Positions 1 through 9,261 of a stretch of DNA of 64,000 bases are shown here, piece by piece. The stretch comes from Thalassotalea euphylliae. Its GTDB lineage: Bacteria; Pseudomonadota; Gammaproteobacteria; Enterobacterales; Alteromonadaceae. The notes under the pieces were generated by a model. That model worked only from the letters and a program-made list of their open reading frames with translations. It was not told where the DNA came from and searched no databases. The DNA lies in assembly GCF_003390335.1 (NCBI RefSeq), contig NZ_QUOU01000001.1, positions 1,550,001 to 1,614,000 of the forward strand, read 5' to 3'. A program made the position numbers and the translations under genes. Positions within the stretch are counted from its first letter, which is position 1; each line of letters starts with the position of its first letter.

Positions 1-483
1 AGCCAGCAACTCATAAGTTTTATCGCTTTTGTCGGCAACAAAGTCGTTATCGAGATGAAACACATAGTTATGATGGCTGTCCATCTCACCGAAGCGATAG
101 GCCTTCCCCGGAAAGTGACTGGCGAGCAGCTTAATATCATCACCAAAACAGCTTGGCTGGGCTTGCGCAAAATATTCGTTTTTACGCTGATAAATAAGAT
201 GCGTAATGGCGTCTTTACCTTGGTGTTTAACAAAGTAATCCACCGAGTTAATTAACTGAGTGACACCACAGGTAAGAATAAGCATGCGATCATGCCAAAC
301 AAACAAGCTGGATTCCGACAATAAAAATGCCTTGCAATGTTCGTTTTCAATGCTTGATAAAATCTGCGCATGGCAGCAATTGACTAATGCTGCCCAAAAT
401 TCATTATCAATATCAGTTAACAAGTTTAATGTGTTGGGATTAACTAATATTTCGGCTTTTTTTTCTGAACCTTCAAAAAACAC
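1..483 (-). CDS. speD: S-adenosylmethionine decarboxylase proenzyme, eukaryotic type (3' end outside window)
   Basis: The minus-strand frame runs from a GTG at 483 off the left edge (161 codons visible). It begins V/M-FFEGSEKKAE, matching the start of eukaryotic-type AdoMet decarboxylases, including the two catalytic glutamates (E4, E7 here). The pyruvoyl self-cleavage site LLSESSLFV is at residues 54-62 (expected cleavage between E57 and S58), followed by the conserved Cys in LTCG (C72). An AGAGGG stretch lies just upstream of the GTG. The enzyme supplies decarboxylated AdoMet for spermidine synthesis, and it is divergent from speB-speA, which make putrescine, so the locus is a polyamine module. 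It does not resemble E. coli SpeD. The C-terminal part cannot be seen. Confidence 0.9.
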   Translation of the reverse strand, partial: MFFEGSEKKAEILVNPNTLNLLTDIDNEFWAALVNCCHAQILSSIENEHCKAFLLSESSLFVWHDRMLILTCGVTQLINSVDYFVKHQGKDAITHLIYQRKNEYFAQAQPSCFGDDIKLLASHFPGKAYRFGEMDSHHNYVFHLDNDFVADKSDKTYELLA

Positions 484-958
484 GACTTGCCCTCTAAAGC
501 AACACGCAAAAAAATGGTGCGGTATTTTACAAATTATTTTGTGGTTTACAAGCAGAGCGTGTTTGTCTTTCGAGCTTGGATTTTGTTCACTCTAAACGCT
601 TTCTGATCGCGGCACTCACTTCGTCGCATAGTCGTTCTATGTAAAAAGTGAGTAACAATGAGCAGGATGCGTTTAGTTGAACCCCCTCAATACAAAATAA
701 AGGGGCAGCGTCTGTTTGAATTATCTACTGTGTTGGCACTTATTTATGGAGAGTAACTACTCTGCACAAGTGCCGCCTTGCATAAAACCCAAACAGACTG
801 CTGCAAAAACAACCGTGAAAGACCAACACGCTCTCAGTTTTATCGCCCATCAAACGGCGCTATTGGGCCGTTATTTTAGCGGGTAGTTGGCGTATTAAAA
901 AATACTATACTTATTCGTGAATTTTTGCATAATTGCGCAAAATTTTGTGAGTTAATAT
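484..958. other. hairpin-rich divergent spacer between speD and speB
   Basis: No gene is visible in these 475 bases, but they hold nested inverted repeats. TAAACGC (593-599) pairs with GCGTTTA (669-675) and encloses ACTCACTT/AAGTGAGT (614-621/646-653) and CATAG/CTATG (627-631/637-641). A second structure has GTCTGTTTG/CAAACAGAC (710-718/790-798) enclosing GGCACTT/AAGTGCC (735-741/768-774) and AGAGTA/TACTCT (750-755/758-763). A third is AACGGC/GCCGTT (853-858/867-872), followed by TTATTTT. They could be leader RNA structures of either polyamine transcript or a degenerate palindromic element; the function is unknown. Confidence 0.7.
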
Positions 959-1942
959 TTGGGTAAATCAGTGACTAGCTTAAAAACGATCAACACCCCG
1001 CTAATTACGGCACCTGTGCCGTTTGAATGGTCATCCACTGAGTTGGTGATTAATGCGAATACCACCCATTTAATTGGTTTTGAATTTGATGGCACGGCGT
1101 GTTTTCGCAAAGGCACTAAACATGGTCCAAATGCGCTACGAACGGTTTCTGATGGCATTGAGTCATACTCGCCTTATTTAGACGATGATTTGGAAAACTA
1201 CTGCTTTAGTGACTTAGGTAACTTACCTATTGATATAAATATCACCGAAGACACAGATCCTGAGCATATTAAAACGCAATACTTGCAAGCCAACAGCACC
1301 TTTAATGACGTGTTTGCTGATGTCTCGTTAGCCAAAGACAAGGTACGAGTATTAACCCTTGGCGGTGAGCATTCGATCTCTTACGCACCGATCACCCGTT
1401 ATTTGCAAGAATACCCTGACCTTGTGTTGCTGCACTTAGACGCCCATGCTGATTTACGTGATGGCTATTTGGGCTATCACTACTCGCATGCCTCAATTAT
1501 TCGCCGAGTGAGCGACCATTTCACCGAACAAAACCAACTGATTCAATACGGTATTCGTTCAGGTACTAAAGAAGAATACGATTGGATGCGTGATAACCAA
1601 ACTATTATGCAAAGTCGTGCAGACTTTTTGGCGGCGGTAGAAGCGATAGCAGATGATAGACCGATTTATCTAACGCTAGATTTAGACTATTTTGATCCCA
1701 GCTTTTTCCCTGGCACAGGTACGCCAGAGCCGGGCGGTGAAGATTTTCATTCGTTCGTTAGCTTGTGCAAAATTTTGCAGCGCAAAAACTTTGTTGGCTG
1801 CGATGTGGTTGAGCTTTCACCTGAAATTGACAGCACAGGAAATAGCGATGTATTCGCGGCCAAAGTGGTACGTGAATTACTGCTTTGTTTAAACTCTGGC
1901 GCTAATGCTCATAGTAAAAACGGCGCGGAGGCAAACTTATGA
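959..1942 (+). CDS. speB: agmatinase / ureohydrolase family
   Basis: 327-residue ureohydrolase (arginase/agmatinase fold) that would hydrolyse agmatine to putrescine and urea in the cytoplasm. The binuclear Mn2+ site is visible: GGEHS at 135-139, DAHAD at 161-165 and DLDYFD at 241-246. Its stop overlaps the speA start (ATGA, 1939-1942), so the two are translationally coupled; this context favours agmatinase over arginase or guanidinobutyrase. The start is uncertain. The longest frame begins with TTG at 959 behind a weak GTGAG, and a GTG at 971 is an alternative. Confidence 0.87.
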   Translation: MGKSVTSLKTINTPLITAPVPFEWSSTELVINANTTHLIGFEFDGTACFRKGTKHGPNALRTVSDGIESYSPYLDDDLENYCFSDLGNLPIDINITEDTDPEHIKTQYLQANSTFNDVFADVSLAKDKVRVLTLGGEHSISYAPITRYLQEYPDLVLLHLDAHADLRDGYLGYHYSHASIIRRVSDHFTEQNQLIQYGIRSGTKEEYDWMRDNQTIMQSRADFLAAVEAIADDRPIYLTLDLDYFDPSFFPGTGTPEPGGEDFHSFVSLCKILQRKNFVGCDVVELSPEIDSTGNSDVFAAKVVRELLLCLNSGANAHSKNGAEANL

Positions 1943-3897
1943 GTCGTGATGATTTAGCAACACAAGCATTGTCGAATACCAGTGCGACTTGGTCAATTGA
2001 CGACGCCGAAAAAATCTACCGAGTAAACCGTTGGGGCAACGGCTACTTTGCCATTGGCGAGCAGGGTGATTTACAAGTAACGCCGCGTTATGATCAACCA
2101 AACTTGAAAATTAACTTACGTGAAATTGTCGATGAAATGGTCGCTGAGGGCATTGAGTTTCCGGCTGTTATTCGTTTCCACGATATTTTACGCTCGCAAG
2201 TAGAACGCCTAAACCGAACATTTCGCAGCACCATTGAAGAAGCGGATTACGAAGGTCGCTACTTAGGCGTATTTCCTGTAAAAGTGAATCAAATGCGTGA
2301 AGTCATCGAGGAAATTGTCGATGCCGGTGCGCGTTTTGACTATGGCCTTGAAGCAGGTTCAAAACCAGAGCTTATTGCAGCGCTTGCTTATAACACCAAT
2401 AAAAATTCATTGACCATCCTTAATGGCTATAAAGACGAAGAATACCTGCGCCTTGCCTTACTTGGCTTAAAAATCAATCGCAATATGGTGATTGTGGTTG
2501 AGAAGTTCAGCGAGCTGACCATGTTAATCAAGCTTTCTAAACAGCTTGGCGTTAAACCTATTATTGGCCTGCGGGTAAAAATGATGGTGAAAGGCCGTGG
2601 TAAGTGGGAAAGCTCAAGTGGTGAGCGCGCTAAATTTGGCCTGAGCATTGCCGAAATTTTAAATGCCGTAACCTTACTAGAACAAGAGGGCATGGCAGAT
2701 ACCATCAAGTTGCTACACTTTCATATTGGTAGTCAATTAACGGATATTCGAGCCATTAAAGAAGCAGTACAAGAAGCGTCGTTGGTATACTCGCGCCTTG
2801 TTAAACAAGGTGTACCACTGGAATATGTTGATGTTGGTGGCGGCTTAGCTATTGATTATGACGGCTCGCAATCCACCAATGATTCCTCCTGTAACTATGG
2901 TTTAGAAGAATATATTGCCGATATTGTTTATGGCTTTAAACAAAGCTGTGACTTAGCTGGTGTTGCTCACCCACATTTAGTAAGCGAAAGTGGCCGAGCG
3001 ATGACGGCACACCATTCATGTGTAGTGACCAAAGTGATTGGTGAGATTCACCCGCGTGGCGCCCAGTACAGCACACGTAAAGAAACCGGCGAACATATTA
3101 TTGTCAGTAATTTACGTGATATTGAAAAAGGTCTTACGCAAGATAACTATCAAGAAGCCTTTAACGATATTGCCCAGCTAAAAGAGCAAGCAATGCAAGC
3201 GTTTAAGTTAGACGTGCTCTCGCTTGAAGAAATGGCGAAAGTGGAAGTGATGTATTGGCGCACATTGGAAACCATTGATGTGCTGGCGCAGCAGCAAGCC
3301 TTTGTGCCAGAAGAGCTAAAAGAAATTCCAGAAATGCTGTCATCGCAATACTTGGCTAACTTCTCGGTGTTCCAATCAGCCGCTGATTCGTGGGCCATTG
3401 ATCAAGTATTGCCGATCGTGCCGATCTCTCGTCATCAGGAAAAACCCACTAAGCTGTGTAGTTTAGTGGATATCACCTGCGACAGTGATGGCAAAATTGA
3501 TAAGTTTATTGGTGATGAGGCGACAGGCAACCCAGTTGCCAGCAATGTACCGTTACATGCACTTAACAAAGATGAAGATTACTTTATCGGTATTTTCTTA
3601 ACGGGCGCTTATCAAGATGTGATGGGCGATATGCACAATCTGTTTGGCCGTTTAAACGAAGTACATATTGTCAGTTACGATGACGATCCAAAAGACTTCT
3701 ACATTGAAGAAGTGGTTAAAGGTACGTCAGTGAAAGGTGTGCTGTCCACCATGCAGTACACGCCTGAGATTATGGCGCAAACGATCAAAAAAGAAATCGA
3801 TAAGCAAATTCAACGAGGCCAAATTAAGCCGCGTGAAGGGGTTAACTGGATTGATTTCTACGAAGATTGTTTAGATGGTTATACCTACCTTAAATAA
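1939..3897 (+). CDS. speA: biosynthetic arginine decarboxylase
   Basis: 652-residue PLP-dependent decarboxylase, close in length to E. coli SpeA (about 658). It converts arginine to agmatine, the substrate of the upstream speB product. The PLP lysine is K115 in FPVKVNQ. Further alanine-racemase-like barrel motifs are HFHIGSQ and the glycine-rich DVGGGLAIDYDGS, and the C-terminal barrel has CDSDGKIDKF. Its ATG lies inside the speB stop region, a classic 4-base overlap. No unusual residues were noticed. Confidence 0.96.
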   Translation: MSRDDLATQALSNTSATWSIDDAEKIYRVNRWGNGYFAIGEQGDLQVTPRYDQPNLKINLREIVDEMVAEGIEFPAVIRFHDILRSQVERLNRTFRSTIEEADYEGRYLGVFPVKVNQMREVIEEIVDAGARFDYGLEAGSKPELIAALAYNTNKNSLTILNGYKDEEYLRLALLGLKINRNMVIVVEKFSELTMLIKLSKQLGVKPIIGLRVKMMVKGRGKWESSSGERAKFGLSIAEILNAVTLLEQEGMADTIKLLHFHIGSQLTDIRAIKEAVQEASLVYSRLVKQGVPLEYVDVGGGLAIDYDGSQSTNDSSCNYGLEEYIADIVYGFKQSCDLAGVAHPHLVSESGRAMTAHHSCVVTKVIGEIHPRGAQYSTRKETGEHIIVSNLRDIEKGLTQDNYQEAFNDIAQLKEQAMQAFKLDVLSLEEMAKVEVMYWRTLETIDVLAQQQAFVPEELKEIPEMLSSQYLANFSVFQSAADSWAIDQVLPIVPISRHQEKPTKLCSLVDITCDSDGKIDKFIGDEATGNPVASNVPLHALNKDEDYFIGIFLTGAYQDVMGDMHNLFGRLNEVHIVSYDDDPKDFYIEEVVKGTSVKGVLSTMQYTPEIMAQTIKKEIDKQIQRGQIKPREGVNWIDFYEDCLDGYTYLK

Positions 3898-3911
3898 CAC
3901 GTCGAGTAGTT

Positions 3912-3958
3912 TTCATGTCTTCTTTTACGCCTAGTTCGTTAGCTAAAGAAGACATGAA
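3912..3958 (+). other. strong stem-loop after speA
   Basis: A perfect 14-bp inverted repeat (TTCATGTCTTCTTT at 3912-3925, complement at 3945-3958) with a 19-nt loop starts 15 bases after the speA stop. There is no T-run after it, so it is more likely an mRNA 3'-end stabiliser or Rho-assisted end than a classical intrinsic terminator. Confidence 0.65.
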
Positions 3959-3987
3959 CCCCAATTATCGTATTAAATAAATAAAAC

Positions 3988-4003
3988 TTAACCAGCTGGT
4001 TAA
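3988..4003. promoter_or_regulatory. 16-bp perfect palindrome in the speA-NERD spacer
   Basis: TTAACCAGCTGGTTAA is a perfect palindrome about 310 bases upstream of the NERD gene. It could be a dimeric regulator operator, but no regulator can be assigned. The rest of the 3898-4314 spacer shows only AT-rich sequence. Confidence 0.35.
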
Positions 4004-4314
4004 ATAAAAATCTGCTGGTCGAGCATCAAATTATTTAACGTACAAATGTTGTTGATGATTTGTGCATTAGAACAAGTAAAACACATTTATACCAATCCGC
4101 GTTGGGCTGATGGGCTTTTGCAGGTATCGCCAAATTTGATGTTTATTGAGCTGAACTTAGGCAATAAATAGTTAGCGGGGAGTTTCGATAGTTTTGATTA
4201 AAAAGATTTAATATTTGCGGAGATTATTGATTTCGATTAATTAGTACCACTTACGCTGTTTACTTAATTGTCATACAATCTTATTGATTTTATTCTGCTT
4301 TATGGATGTTGTAG

Positions 4315-5307
4315 ATGATTTTAAAGGATAAACAATTAATAAACGCCCAATCCCCAACAGCTAAGGCTGGCCAGCAACAAGAGCAAGATGTTGCGTTCTA
4401 TCTCAGACGAGCCTTTAAAGATCACCCCAAAATTTTTGTTATCAATGACTTTAGCTTTACTCACAATGGTGAGCAGGCGCAAATTGATCATTTAATTGTT
4501 TATCCCTATGGCCTAATCCTCATTGAATCTAAAAGTATCTCTGGTGAGGTCAAAGTCAATCAGCAGGGGGAGTGGACTCGCACCTTGGGTAAAAAGTGGG
4601 TCGGCATGCCATCGCCAGTAAAGCAAGTTGAACTTCAACAAACGTTACTCGCTGACTACCTGCATGAACATCGCGAGCAAATACTGCCTAAGTTACTTGG
4701 GTTTAAGCAACAATCATTTCGTTTTAGACAGTGGCATTGTTTATGTGCCGTTTCTAGCAACTCAGTTATTGAACGAGATTCAATGCCAAAAGATATTTCT
4801 GCTCAAATCGTCAAGTCAGAATTTTTAGTTGATAAATTGAATAAGTTAATGGATTTGCGCAGCAAAGTACTTAGCACGTTAACCTTTGATACACGCCCTG
4901 ACTTTCGTGATAACGAACTCAAGTCAATTACTGATTTTCTGTTGTCAGAGGAAGTCCCTAAGTTGAACACAGTGGCTGAAACATCGGCACAAACCTACGA
5001 AATTAGCGACAGTGAAACTAACGAGCAGCCAAAGGTTGCAGAACCTAAAAGCCAAACCGTCAACTCTGTCATATTAGCCTGCAAAAAATGCGGCAATACT
5101 GAGAAGCTAAAAGCTCATGCTGGTCGGTATGGCTATTATGTTCACTGCGATAAATGCGACACCAATACCGCAATGAAATTGCCGTGCCCACAATGTTCAA
5201 GTAAACAAACTAAAGTGGCTAAAAGGCAAACGACTTATACGCTTAACTGCCAAGCATGTTATTCGTCTGCCTTGTTGATGGATACTAGTGCGGAAGCCGT
5301 TTGCTAA
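4315..5307 (+). CDS. NERD-domain protein with C-terminal zinc ribbons
   Basis: 330-residue protein. Residues about 25-135 form a nuclease-related (NERD) domain: a predicted restriction-endonuclease-like core with QIDHLIVYPYGLILIESKS (the D...E-x-K pattern) after FVINDFSF. A charged, low-complexity linker (about 225-250) leads to a cysteine-rich tail from residue 256 with at least three C-x2-C pairs (CKKCG, CDKCD, CPQC, CQAC), probably zinc ribbons. There is no signal peptide or membrane segment. The start is fixed by a TAG three bases upstream in frame. The function is not established; NERD proteins occur in DNA-processing and sometimes defence settings. The gene is solitary here. Confidence 0.75.
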   Translation: MILKDKQLINAQSPTAKAGQQQEQDVAFYLRRAFKDHPKIFVINDFSFTHNGEQAQIDHLIVYPYGLILIESKSISGEVKVNQQGEWTRTLGKKWVGMPSPVKQVELQQTLLADYLHEHREQILPKLLGFKQQSFRFRQWHCLCAVSSNSVIERDSMPKDISAQIVKSEFLVDKLNKLMDLRSKVLSTLTFDTRPDFRDNELKSITDFLLSEEVPKLNTVAETSAQTYEISDSETNEQPKVAEPKSQTVNSVILACKKCGNTEKLKAHAGRYGYYVHCDKCDTNTAMKLPCPQCSSKQTKVAKRQTTYTLNCQACYSSALLMDTSAEAVC

Positions 5308-6103
5308 TATTGATTAGCTAGAGCTTCTTACATCATCAATGCACGTTGCAACTTCACTAAAACGATCACGAGCATATTCGTTCTGGCTGATGATATCGGT
5401 GACTATTGATAATTTTGATAGTAGAAAGTGCGTGTTCTATCTGATCTGACAAACTGCTTTGACCATTGGCAAGCAAATCCATCGCTTAGCTGACGTTAAA
5501 ACAGAGCCAATGATGACACTAAATATATGCGCGCGAATGGCGATAGTGCCAAATTCAATACTGTTAATGGTCATTTGTCAGTTGGCTAGCAAAATTAAAT
5601 GGCACACTATTTAGACATTGTTGGCGAATTATTCGACGAGTTGGGGGCTGCTTATGGGGGCGACTTTTAGCCGTAAATTCTGCAACTTTTATCTAGGATA
5701 ATCCTTATTGGCTAGTGATGAAACTTGAGTGTTTTCGCTATTAGGAAGTTGGTAGCGGACTATTTATTTGCAACTATTTGATAAATAGTTGAATAGCTGT
5801 TTAACAGGGTTTTGAACTCAGATGGCAACTGTTTTATGTTTTTTACCAACTAATTTGAACTTATTGGTGTTTATTTGAAACTTTCTATTCCGGTCAAAGG
5901 TCTTATTTGCCATAATCTCACCACCTGCTTTTCTGCGGCAAAAATATCCATGTTTGCCATCGCTGAAAGACAAGGTCGATATAAAAGAAATACAAACAGG
6001 CCGTGGCTAATCACAGTAAGAATTGACAACGAGAATTGTGCATTAAGTGACTAGGATTAGGACGCACTGATAGAAATTATTGGCTGCCATTTCGAGGAAG
6101 TAT
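5308..6103. other. 796-base region without an intact gene
   Basis: No convincing gene is present. On the minus strand, about 5590-5310 reads like a decayed coding stretch: short frames ending in a helical segment (SQNEYARDRFSEVATCIDDV) are interrupted by frameshifts and stops, so it may be a gene remnant of unknown family. A 31-codon minus-strand frame starting near 5911 has a GGTGAG-like site but no recognisable product. The last 30 bases hold the GAGGAAG ribosome site of the chemoreceptor gene. Confidence 0.4.
5771..5791. promoter_or_regulatory. operator-like inverted repeat CAACTATTT-N3-AAATAGTTG
   Basis: Two perfect 9-bp arms separated by GAT lie in an otherwise empty AT-rich spacer, about 310 bases upstream of the PAS chemoreceptor. 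This is typical of a dimeric regulator site, but the regulator is unknown. Confidence 0.35.
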
Positions 6104-7408
6104 ATGAATCCATTTGCCAAGTTCAAAAAAAATGAACCCCAAACACCACTAGAACACCCACAAGACACTAAAGCGCAACGTATTTTAGACAGTATTAAAA
6201 GTGCAACTGCGTATATTGAGTTTACGCCTGATGGCAAAATTATTGACGCCAATGATAACTTCCTCACCGTAATGGGATACGGCATGGCAGAGCTAATGGG
6301 CAAGCATCACCGCATTTTTTGTGATCGCGCATATAGCCAATCCCTTGAATATCACTCTTTCTGGCAAAAATTATCGCAAGGACAATCGTTTACCGACAAA
6401 TTTAAGCGCTATACCAAAAGCGGTGCTGAAATTTGGTTAGAGGCTAGCTATAACCCAGTAAAAGATGAGTTGGGCAATATCGCGTCTATCGTTAAAATCG
6501 CCACCGATATTACAGCGTTTGTTGAACAGTCTGACACGCAAAATGGGATATTGTCAGCATTGGATCGCTCGTCGGCGATGATATCGTTTGCGCTTGACGG
6601 CACCATTATCGAAGCCAATGAAAACTTTTTGCAAACCGTGCACTACACGTTAGAGCAAATAAAAGGCCAGCACCACAAGATGTTTTGCTCCAAAGAGATC
6701 ACATCAAGCCCAGAGTACAAAGAGTTTTGGCGAAAGCTAAACAGTGGCCAGTACGTACAAGGTATGTTTGAACGTCGCACCGCACAAGGCGATGTAATTT
6801 GGCTTGAAGCAAGCTACAACCCTATCTTTGATAATACGGGTAAACTGATTCGCATTGTTAAATTTGCGTCTGATATCACCGCGCGCGTTGCTAACTTAAA
6901 AAACGCTTCGGAAGCGGTGCAATCAACTGTAGTTGAAACAGAGCAAGTGTCTGAGGTCGCCAAAGATGTATTGAAAGATACCGTGGCGATTATGGACGAA
7001 ATGACCAGTAATGTGGAAAACCTAGCAAGCAATATTTCAGGATTAGCCGACCAATCCGACCAAATTAGTGAAATTGTCAATACTATCTCGTCAATTGCCG
7101 ATCAAACGAATCTATTGGCACTTAATGCTGCGATTGAAGCGGCAAGGGCTGGGGAGCTAGGTCGAGGATTTGCCGTCGTTGCCGATGAGGTCAGAAACTT
7201 GGCCGCGCGCACCAGTGCGTCAACGGCTGAAATCGCCGAGGTGGTTAAAAATAACCAGTCAATGACAACATCGTTAAGTCAAGATATTCAACTGGCACAG
7301 GAAAAGTCAGAGGCGGGCGCGGCACTTATCGCACAAGTCGATGGCGTGTTTAAAGAAATTAATGCCGGTATGTCGGGAATTGTGAGCTCGGTGGATAATT
7401 TGTCTTAG
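6104..7408 (+). CDS. soluble methyl-accepting chemotaxis protein with two PAS domains
   Basis: 434 residues from the ATG at 6104, which has a perfect GAGGAAG ribosome site four bases upstream; the longer TTG frame lacks one. Two consecutive PAS domains (about 30-150 and 155-270) share near-identical patterns (D/ANDNFLTV-type, IWLEASYNP, IVKIATDIT). They are followed by a chemoreceptor signalling hairpin with the tip DQTNLLALNAAIEAARAGE and RNLAARTS. No transmembrane segment is visible, so it is an Aer-like or cytoplasmic redox/ligand sensor acting through CheA/CheW. It ends soon after the signalling domain, shorter than many receptors. No chemotaxis genes adjoin it. Confidence 0.9.
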   Translation: MNPFAKFKKNEPQTPLEHPQDTKAQRILDSIKSATAYIEFTPDGKIIDANDNFLTVMGYGMAELMGKHHRIFCDRAYSQSLEYHSFWQKLSQGQSFTDKFKRYTKSGAEIWLEASYNPVKDELGNIASIVKIATDITAFVEQSDTQNGILSALDRSSAMISFALDGTIIEANENFLQTVHYTLEQIKGQHHKMFCSKEITSSPEYKEFWRKLNSGQYVQGMFERRTAQGDVIWLEASYNPIFDNTGKLIRIVKFASDITARVANLKNASEAVQSTVVETEQVSEVAKDVLKDTVAIMDEMTSNVENLASNISGLADQSDQISEIVNTISSIADQTNLLALNAAIEAARAGELGRGFAVVADEVRNLAARTSASTAEIAEVVKNNQSMTTSLSQDIQLAQEKSEAGAALIAQVDGVFKEINAGMSGIVSSVDNLS

Positions 7409-7451
7409 GTTATAGGACGGCACAGGTTCTCAATTGTGCAAAGCTTAATTA

Positions 7452-7486
7452 AAATGCTCCCCCGAATTGGTGGAGCATTTTTATTT
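7452..7486 (+). terminator. intrinsic terminator of the PAS chemoreceptor gene
   Basis: AAATGCTCC (7452-7460) pairs with GGAGCATTT (7472-7480) and is followed by TTATTT, 43 bases after the stop. Confidence 0.8.
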
Positions 7487-7856
7487 ACACGCTAAAAATT
7501 TGTTAATACCCATAAATGTTTAACGCTTGTTTTGGAATAAATACAAATTTACAAGGAAGAAAAGACTATGACGAATTAATTTTTTGTCGTTTTAACGAGC
7601 GTATTGACTTGCTATAGTCTTGCGTCAGTTTGCTATTGAACTAGAGCTGAGTTTAGCTGAACATGAGCTTAGTGCTTGATATTTCACGTTAAGGGTTCGA
7701 ACTATAGCTTACGGAGCATTGAAAACTAGCTTGTGGTATCCATTCAACTTTGATTTCTTCACCTGCACGTACCGAATGAATATTGGCATGAATCCTCGGT
7801 AAAACCCCACTTATACTTAAAGTTTGAGGAGGCAAATTAAACACGGAATTAAAAAG

Positions 7857-7864
7857 TTTAATAT
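7857..7864. repeat. 8-bp target duplication, left copy (IS256 element)
   Basis: TTTAATAT occurs at 7857-7864 and again at 9174-9181, immediately outside the inverted repeats. IS256-family insertions usually make 8-9 bp duplications. Confidence 0.9.
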
Positions 7865-9173
7865 GACCCTGTAACACATTTTGTGTAACTGCCAGTTTTA
7901 AATAACATCTTTTAATCGGTCTTCGAATTCGATCATAAATCGATTTAAGGCCGATTTCCAATTTCTTATCGGCATCGTCCATTTTTTAGATGCCTGCTCA
8001 ATAGCTAAGTAAACCACCTTTTTCGCCGAATCGTCATGTGGGAACAGCTTACGTTTCTTAATGGCTTTACGTATAACTGAGTTCAGCGATTCAATAGCGT
8101 TGGTGGTGTAAATAGCTTTTCTGATATCTTCAGGGTAATTGAAGATGGTACTAACGTTTTGCCAGTTATTTCGCCATGAGCGAGAGATATTGGGATATTT
8201 ACTGTCCCAGCGTTGCTCAAACTGCTCTAAGGCCATTAAGGCTTCATCTTCAGTTACCGATTGGTATATGCGCTTTAAATCAGCCGTGATGGCTTTGTAG
8301 TCTTTCCACGGCACAAACTTCAATGAATTACGCACCATATGAACAATACAAAGCTGAATTTGTGTGTCAGGATAAACGGTATTAATTGCATCAGGGAAAC
8401 CTTTAAGGCCATCGACACAGGCGATAAGGATATCTTTGACGCCACGGTTTTGAAGCTCCGTTAATACGTTAAGCCAGAACTTCGCGCCTTCGTTTTCTGA
8501 TATCCACATACCTAGAAGTTCTTTATGGCCTTCGATATTCACGCCTAAGGCTAAGTAAATGGCTTTGTTGATGACTTGCTTATCTTGGCGTATTTTTACA
8601 ACCAAGCAGTCGAGATAGACGATTGGGTAAACAGCATCAAGCGGCCTGGCTTGCCACTCGACGACTTGAGCGATAACCGCATCAGTCACACGAGAAATCA
8701 GTGTTGGTGAAACATCTGCATCGTACATTTCCTTGAATGTGGACACGATTTCACGAGTCGTCATGCCTTTGGAATACAGATATAAAATCTTGTCATCCAT
8801 TGACGTAAAGCGGGTTTGATTCTTTTTAACCAGTTGAGGCTCAAAACTAGAATCTCTATCACGAGGTGTATCTAAATCAATCTCGCCATCTTCTGTTCGT
8901 ATAGTTTTGGGCGAATAGCCATTGCGTGAATTATCGTTGATGGATTGCTCATGACGAACATAACCAAGGTGTTCATCCAGCTCCGCATTAAGCGCAGCTT
9001 CAACCGTTACCTTGGTAAGCATTTTACGAAAGTTCGTTAAATCTGCTTCCGTTTTGATGGATTTAGCCGCTTGCTTGGCAAAGACTTCAAGTTCTTTCTT
9101 GTTCATAACTACCTATCCTAAACCCTATATGGGTATTAATAATAGGCAGTTACACAGATTTAGTTACAGAGTC
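7865..9173 (-). mobile_element. complete IS256-family insertion sequence (1309 bp)
   Basis: The ends are 29-bp imperfect inverted repeats at 7865-7893 and 9145-9173 (shared core GGCAGTTACACA and GTTACAG-GTC). The element is flanked by the 8-bp direct duplication TTTAATAT and contains one full transposase gene. All parts look intact, so the element may be active. It interrupts a small exported-protein gene. Confidence 0.92.
7898..9106 (-). CDS. IS256-family transposase (mutator type)
   Basis: 402 residues, the normal length for the family. The DDE catalytic residues are visible: the first Asp in VYLDCLVVKI, the second in ACVDGLKGFPDAI, and the Glu in NAIESLNSVIRK. The N-terminal AALNAELDEHLGY and RNGYSPKTIRTEDGEI segments are also typical. 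It would catalyse transposition of its own element (7865-9173). There is no frameshift or internal stop. The stop codon lies inside the element only a few bases from the left inverted repeat. Confidence 0.96.
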   Translation of the reverse strand: MNKKELEVFAKQAAKSIKTEADLTNFRKMLTKVTVEAALNAELDEHLGYVRHEQSINDNSRNGYSPKTIRTEDGEIDLDTPRDRDSSFEPQLVKKNQTRFTSMDDKILYLYSKGMTTREIVSTFKEMYDADVSPTLISRVTDAVIAQVVEWQARPLDAVYPIVYLDCLVVKIRQDKQVINKAIYLALGVNIEGHKELLGMWISENEGAKFWLNVLTELQNRGVKDILIACVDGLKGFPDAINTVYPDTQIQLCIVHMVRNSLKFVPWKDYKAITADLKRIYQSVTEDEALMALEQFEQRWDSKYPNISRSWRNNWQNVSTIFNYPEDIRKAIYTTNAIESLNSVIRKAIKKRKLFPHDDSAKKVVYLAIEQASKKWTMPIRNWKSALNRFMIEFEDRLKDVI

Positions 9174-9261
9174 TTTAATATTTTCACCTTGCTCTTGAAC
9201 CATTCTTATATTGGTTGGTTCGCTTATGTTAGCTAAAGCGCTAATATTTTTACTGTTCTGG

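Noticed and set aside
55..595. Two plus-strand open frames at the left edge
   Set aside because: They lie antisense to the speD coding frame, which has clear family motifs; the plus frames have no recognisable features.
7689..7982. A 97-codon minus-strand frame crossing the left end of the IS256 element
   Set aside because: It is a chimera of IS end sequence and the 3' part of the interrupted host gene; the real host frame is recovered only after removing the element.
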